From contig NC_135785.1 in assembly GCF_051106095.1 (NCBI RefSeq), positions 94,583,501 through 94,647,500 on the forward strand: a stretch of DNA of 64,000 nt, in the 5' to 3' direction. Positions 33,184-64,000 of the stretch are shown here, in pieces; the stretch's first letter is position 1, and every line of letters begins with the position of its first letter. The position numbers were made by a program, and so were the translations under genes. This DNA comes from Pogona vitticeps (Eukaryota; Chordata; Lepidosauria; Squamata; Agamidae). The notes under the pieces are model-generated. The model was not told where the DNA came from and ran no database searches. It was given only the letters and a program-made list of their open reading frames with translations.

Positions 33184-35444
33184 TTTACAGTCTGGTGTCT
33201 GAAGCTGATTCTGCTTCATGAATTCTCAAACTAGATTAAATATATAAGTCTTGAAAATGCCTCAATATTTTGTCCTTCTTTCCCCTCCCACTCATTTTTA
33301 CCAACAGTTAGCAGTTTGGTTTCAGATAGATGCACAGTTTAAAATTAAATGATACATTTTCCTCTATTATTTCTATACAGGGAAAAATCAGGGTGGCAAA
33401 AGCTGAGTGTAACTTAACATTCTCTCACCCTAGTTTTATCTGGGCTTCCTAATCGTAGTGCTCTGAGAGAAGAATGCTGAAGTAATATTTCTGGATGGAT
33501 CACTGTTCTGTTACTTTTTCTTCAAAAGGCAAAAACGCTAGAAGTGTTCTGGACCCAGTGCAGATATATAACACTGGTATGTTTTAGTACAGAAATACTG
33601 GATGTTCAAGTCCTTTAGCTAGTTTATGTTCCAATGTATGGTGTATTCTTGTTTTCCAGTTTCTGAGACTTTGTTGCCAACTTCGGGGAGGATAAAATGT
33701 ATTTTTATATGTTATAACTCTAGTTTTCTACACTTACCTTCTAATTTTTTCAAGGGATATATCTATGATACTTTTCATACAACCTGACCTACCCATCCCA
33801 TCAAAGGAAATAAAAACAAGCAGATCATTCCCCCTCTAAATGTAAACACTCCTATATAAAATTCTGTTCTTACCCCTACTGAAAATTTATGGATATCTTA
33901 TCTATGATCAGCTGCAGCCTATATTTTCCTTACACGAAAATGAAGTAAAATAATGAAGTATGTCCTTTTCTATTTTTTAACTTGTCCCCCCCCCCAAAAA
34001 AAAAACACCTTTCAAACTGTTCTGGCACAGAACTCCTTGCACATCTCCTTCCAAGACTTGGAAAGCTCAGTTTCCTCTAAAGGGGCAACTATTTTTTTCA
34101 AAATTAGTCTCGTTCTGCCAGGGAACAACTTACTGGTAGTTGTGTTTTTAAAATCAACATTTAAAGATGTGCAGCACAACTCTTTGTACTTATTTGCCTG
34201 AAATCTGGCAGGTGTAAAATTCCTCCAAAGATATTACTATGCCTACAAATTCTATCCTGCTCCAACACAAAGATTTTATAGCTGTTTACTAATTTCCACT
34301 GACACTCAGTGGAATATATAAAGCTTTGGTTGTGTGAGTTGAAATTGGAACTCACACCCAAACAGAACTGGAGAGCCTCCAAATTAATCTAAATCAAACC
34401 AAACTGGGATCTAAATCTTATTTTATGGTCATCCCGTTAATAATGGGATTTTATTTTTTTACTCATATTTATTAATCATTTCTCTGCAAATTGTACTTTG
34501 ACATTTATAGTAGGATAAACAAATACAGAGCTATTAATGTTAAAAAGGGAAGGAGTTAGAATTCATATGCAGGAATTGAAGAGGGATGGTAAAGGGCTCA
34601 TAGGACAACTGTGGCCCTTAACACAGTTAAAACTACAATTTGGCTACGGACATCTGCACTTCTTTTAACAGTTTTTTTTCAAGTAATTTAAAAACATTTC
34701 ATAGAAGCTTTGTCTATGCTGCTAACACTAAAGTTCTAGGCTATAGAGCTATCCTAATTCTAGGTAGGATTTTGAACTATGAAGATATTTCCCATCCATT
34801 AGAACCCATAAAAAAGAAATGGGGAACTTCTGACCTATCAAATGTTTCTGATGGCAGATCTCTAAAACCTTATCACTGAATGCGGCTTCTATGAATTGAA
34901 ATCTAAAATACCAGAAGAACCAAGGTTCCACACTTCTACCTTAAATGGATAGGGAAATGTAGAAGTATGTTTTTCATAAATCATATTCTACTTTGTATCT
35001 ATAAATAAAACAGGAAATTTCAGGAGAGGAGTGAGAAGCTTTGCACACAGATTCTTAACAGCAACCAAAAAGTTAAATGACAATTTAATAGACTTTAAAA
35101 CAGACAGTACAAGTATAAAACACTGGTTTTTGTATTTCAAAAGTTGCAGGAAGAGAGCCAGGTCATTTTAAAACAGTCTTCTACAAAACATATGCCAATT
35201 GGTTACATAAAAGACACTATATACAATATAAAAGCAGAAAATAATCCAAACTGTAAAAATAATTTAAAAACAAAATATTTCCATTTAAAATATCTCCTAT
35301 AGCACAAATACATTTTGACATGCAAGCAAAGCTAACATACTGCATTCTTTACTATAGTCCAGAAAAATCTGCTATTTAAAACCTGGACCATAAGAAAACA
35401 TGCCAACATTTTTTGAGTTTTACACAAAAGGCCATTCTTATCAG
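33184..35444. other. Unannotated intergenic sequence
   Basis: AT-rich sequence between the MITE cluster and the inferred SIRT1 3' UTR. I see no gene, RNA gene or recognised repeat. Confidence 0.5.
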
Positions 35445-36786
35445 TTTATTATGCTGTGAACAGATTATTAGATTGCTTAAAAGGACAGCTACTATACATT
35501 TCAAAATAGAATAAATATTAAAGCAATGCACATAAATGATCAGTAACTTGCAGAGCTCTTTTAGAACAGTTGAGAAGTGGTTTCAAGAACTGATGCAGGA
35601 ACTTACTATTTAACAGGCAGGTAAGAAATAAATGTGAACATGGAAATAATCTGCAGCTGGAAACACTTGCAACATCAATTTTAAAAGGCAGCCTTGGAAC
35701 AGTGTTGTGATCAATTTCAGCAGCTGCATTTTCTATAACACTGTACCAACTAGTGGTATTAGGTTCTTCAAACAGAGGTAAATCCACAAGCAGCATATTT
35801 TTAAATTATGGCAAAATTGAATATTCTGTATGAGGTTGGAAGTAAGTAGCTCTTTATACATGTCTGTGTAAGTTACTGGAAAATAGAGAAACATCTTTGT
35901 CATTGGGGAGAGACTACTTATTCTGAATATTATATACAGATCTTTAGTACATTTACAATTTCTCGTGTTGGCAGCGTACACAAAGAATTTTATACATTTT
36001 TTCTTACATTGACTTCCTGCACGAAATTCCCATTTTTTCTCAAACCAAACCAATTTTCACAATTTCTTATTTAATACTTCCCTGCAACCAATTAGGCACA
36101 GTTACATAACCATAGGAAGTTGTATTTCTTTATTTTTAATCTATCATTTTCTATTTATCTAAGTCATGGATTTTCACGCGCTCACTATGATGACTAATAA
36201 ACTTTTAATATGCTTACATGCAAGTATGCTCAACAAGAGTAACTTTTTTTCAAAATAGCTGCCATATTAATTTTGGGGGAAATACCAGTGTTTAACAACA
36301 GATTATGCAGTAACCAAGCTAGAAGAGACATTAGCAAGCTTTAAATAAAACAAACTGTTACAAAGCAATAGAGGCAAGAAAAATACCATTCTTTGGTCTA
36401 GATTAGCTGTTCCCTTTATATTATATTAACATTCCAATGGCTTTTTCAAACAGTTCAAAAATAAAATAAGTTGAAATTTGTTAAGCAAAAATACTGTATA
36501 TATACACACACAAATCACACAGATTAACTTAACAAAAGTGAATGCTGTGACAGTAAAAAGATACTTAGTACCTTCATCAAAATTCAGAACAAATAAAGAT
36601 TAGTGTTGAATGTGCCTTTACAGAATTTTGATTGGAAAAGTTAGAAAACTATGCATGTAAATCTATTCTAGCTGCTTACAAACATTACATCTTTATGTTT
36701 TCCTTGTTCTAAATTCAGTACACATTCAATCTGACATGCTTAAAACTTCTAATGCTGGTGGGAAAGTTCCTGAAACCAGTCAGTAA
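35445..36786 (-). other. SIRT1: SIRT1 3' untranslated region (inferred extent)
   Basis: Minus-strand AATAAA hexamers at 36129-36134 and 35445-35450 give UTRs of about 0.65 and 1.34 kb. No repeat is recognised in the interval, as expected for a conserved UTR. The real end could lie farther left. Confidence 0.45.
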
Positions 36787-61708
<24,922 letters not shown>

Positions 61709-61871
61709 CTTGGAGCAGGAGCGACTGCTCCCCCCTCCTCCTCCTCCTCTTCCTCCTCCCCCCCTCCCCACCGGCCCAGGCGGCGGCGGCAGCACCAGCG
61801 CTCAGAGCGGCGCCGTAGACGCGAGAGCTCAGGTCCCCCTCCCCCCACCACAGGGAGCGATTTAAACGCGG

Positions 61872-61877
61872 CACGTG
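61872..61877. promoter_or_regulatory. CACGTG E-box 1
   Basis: GCACGTGACC, 164 bases upstream of the SIRT1 ATG. A bHLH (MYC/USF/TFEB/CLOCK-type) core; binding is inferred. Confidence 0.55.
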
Positions 61878-61940
61878 ACCCCCGCCGACGCCCACGCGGA
61901 CAGCCGCCCAGCCGAGGATCGCAACAACAACAAACCGCCT

Positions 61941-61946
61941 CACGTG
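61941..61946. promoter_or_regulatory. CACGTG E-box 2
   Basis: CTCACGTGACGG, 233 bases upstream of the ATG. Confidence 0.55.
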
Positions 61947-62031
61947 ACGGGCGCGGGGGGGGGGGCTGTTGGAAATAGCTGAGCGCGCGCACTGTGGAGG
62001 CGGAGAAGAATTTGGGTGAAGAGGCTGTGGT

Positions 62032-62037
62032 CACGTG
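62032..62037. promoter_or_regulatory. CACGTG E-box 3
   Basis: GGTCACGTGAGA, 324 bases upstream of the ATG; its flanks resemble GTCACGTGAC. Confidence 0.55.
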
Positions 62038-62060
62038 AGAAGCGCCTCGGGGCAAGCTTT

Positions 62061-63410
62061 GTGCTCAAGCTCTCGCTATATAGAACGCGCTATATACACG
62101 TATATTAAACCCCTAATGTATTTTATTACATGACTTCCTCATAGTAAATGTTTAACGGTGTTTTTTTTTTTAAATTATCTTCTTGTTGTCTGGCGGTTCA
62201 TTCTGTCGAGGAACCCCACTGAAAATCAAGGGGATTTAGTTCTGACTGAAAAGGTTCACGGTCCCTTCGCTGTTTTCCCAACCACAAAAGGGAGTTCATT
62301 TACCAATAATAACCACAATGCGGGGTTAAAGCAAGGGCGCCAGGGCAGCAGGTGACTCAGGACTTCCCTTCTAAGAAAAGAAGCGCAAGCGCGAAGGTGT
62401 TTCTAGACGAGCGTGCAAACTCGCGAGGAACGGCTTGCTCGTTCTGGGAATGAGCTGTGGGGACGCGGGAGCCGCGGCGCCCCTCTGGGCGAGACCGGGG
62501 GGGAGGAGCGGAGGAGGGTTAATGGCCAGGAGGGGAAACGGTGGCCTTGAACAAAGAGGCTTGTTACGGATTAATAAAAGGTGGGATAAATACGTTGGAA
62601 AGTGATGTAATGAGAGAGCAGGCCTGGGCTATCTTGGAAGTAGAAGTCCCGCTGAAAACCGGAATCATTTGGGGCTCTATTGACGACTGCTTTTTGCCAA
62701 ACGGCTCTCGCAGCGGCTTAAAAACATAAAACAGCAAACAACAACAAAAACACTATTATGCGACTGGAGGGGGAGAGGAATCGATTCGAATAAGTACTTT
62801 CCCATAAGCATAGGTTTGCAACCTGTAAAACATTTGTACAACAATCTATAGGTTAGCTGGGATCCTAAACAAATGACACTAACCTACGCGGCTTTTTTCC
62901 CTCCTTTTATCTTTAATTTTCGCCTCTGATTTTTTTAATGCAACACATGGACACTTTAAATTTTGCTGGCTGTTGGAGGGGCTTCCTTTCCCACACTTAT
63001 CCTTTCAGAAAGATGCCTTGTGCTAGCACCATTGGTATATTGATCTGTTAAAGAAGGTTGGAATAAACTAAAATAATGTTTCTAAAACAAGAAGTATTAA
63101 AGCACACAATTCTGGTTAATTATTGCTTGTCAAAGAGGTAGAGAAGCAAGGGCTGTCTTACAAGCATGGGCCTCGGTTAACAGAACTCAACAAAAACAGG
63201 TTGAGTACAGCCACAGGTCATTTCTGGTTCAGACAGACATATTCTATGGTGTCAGTATGGGCAGCGGCAGTTCTCCAGCAAGTAACCTTACCTGTTTTTC
63301 AGATTTTATAAAGAATAATTTTGTAGAGACCATGGTGTAATGAGAGTCCTACTGGATGTCTTTCAAACATTCATGGAGTGGCACACACCTATTAAAATTA
63401 TTTTAGGAGA
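62061..63410. other. SIRT1 upstream flank
   Basis: A smaller CpG-rich patch lies at about 62370-62510. I find no divergent gene in the remaining window. Confidence 0.5.
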
Positions 63411-63704
63411 CACCTGGGCAAAGTGCGGTCTGAGGGCCATATGTGACTCACAAGCCACTCCTGTCCAGCCCGCTGATAGTTTTGAACATAAAAACTATTT
63501 ATAGCTTTTTGTCTAAAGTTGATCAGTTGCTTATATTTAACATACCACAAAAAAGCTCTTTAGTATTTGTGAAGATTTACAAGTTTAAAATAAAAACAAT
63601 CATTACATCACTGTTTCATTTTATTTTTAAGTAAATTTGGTTTGACCCTGAACACAGTTCAGATTTTTCATGTGGCCCCCTATAGAAATTAATTGCCCAC
63701 ACCT
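63411..63704. mobile_element. hAT-like MITE
   Basis: CACCTGGGCAAAGTGCGGTC at the left and AATTGCCCACACCT at the right are inverted ends. Flanks TTTTAGGAGA and CTTTAGGATA suggest a mutated duplication. Confidence 0.55.
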
Positions 63705-63724
63705 CCTTTAGGATATGTGTGTAC

Positions 63725-64000
63725 CCTCCTTCATGGATTGCTGCCTTGTTGTGGCAAAGGGGCTTGAGTAACTCAGAGAAGCTATGGGCTATGCTTTGCA
63801 GGGACACCCAAGGTGGACAGGTCATAGTGGAGAGTTCTGACTAAATGCGATCCACCTGGAGCAGAAACCGGTAAGCCACTCCAATATTTTTGCCAAGAAA
63901 ACTCCATTGACAGAAACAAAAGGCTAAAAGATATGATGCTGGAAAATGAGCCCCTCAGGTCGGAAGGCTTCCAACATGCTACTGAGGAAGAGCAGACGAC
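63725..64000 (+). mobile_element. BovB LINE 5' portion, cut by the window end
   Basis: GGATTGCTGCCTTGTTGTGG, ACCCAAGGTGGACAGGTCAT and GCCAAGAAAACTCCATTGAC match recalled BovB/RTE text on the + strand. It continues past position 64000. Confidence 0.75.

Overview
The window is vertebrate nuclear DNA, most probably from a squamate reptile (a lizard-like genome). Gene structure is spliced, and the repeat mix is typical of squamates: BovB/RTE, L2 and CR1 LINEs, a Sauria-type SINE ending in the ACCTTTACCTTT tail, R4/Dong-like LINEs, DIRS elements, and hAT and Tigger-like MITEs. The exact species cannot be read from the sequence.

Three host genes are supported exon by exon. (1) HERC4, + strand: only its last two coding exons are present (519-621 and 8090-8298). 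They encode the end of the HECT ubiquitin-ligase domain, including the catalytic cysteine. (2) A complete four-exon COX5B-type gene, - strand, 15775-27247. It encodes cytochrome c oxidase subunit 5B, 129 aa, with a transit peptide and all four zinc cysteines, and its promoter lies in a CpG island. (3) SIRT1, - strand, 36787-61708: nine coding exons give a 794-aa NAD-dependent deacetylase with an expanded low-complexity N terminus, and a CpG-island promoter carries three CACGTG boxes. In human, SIRT1 and HERC4 are convergent neighbours with no COX5B between them, so COX5B here is the main surprise at gene level.

Layout: 1-9.4 kb holds the HERC4 3' end, and its last intron carries a near-whole DIRS retroelement (about 1690-7747). 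9.4-15.7 kb is intergenic, with a hAT MITE and a three-level nest (Tigger-like MITE, then an L2 LINE, then a second Tigger-like MITE). 15.7-27.4 kb is COX5B, whose long first intron contains R4/Dong-like, BovB, Penelope-like and CR1 copies. 27.4-35.4 kb is intergenic, with BovB, a SINE, an LTR-type gag fossil and MITEs rich in internal palindromes. 35.4-62.1 kb is SIRT1; a second, decayed DIRS copy sits in intron 8, and L2, hAT and Tigger-like pieces and a long (TTA)n microsatellite lie in introns 5 and 6. 62.1-64 kb is SIRT1 upstream sequence ending in a hAT-like MITE and the start of a BovB LINE.

Functionally, SIRT1 (NAD-dependent deacetylase that controls mitochondrial biogenesis), COX5B (respiratory complex IV) and HERC4 (E3 ligase) are independent transcription units. 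The SIRT1-COX5B proximity is a synteny observation, not evidence of co-regulation. No coding region of a new cellular system was found. The most noteworthy items are the COX5B locus, the DIRS pair, a hammerhead-ribozyme-like motif and several structured repeats.
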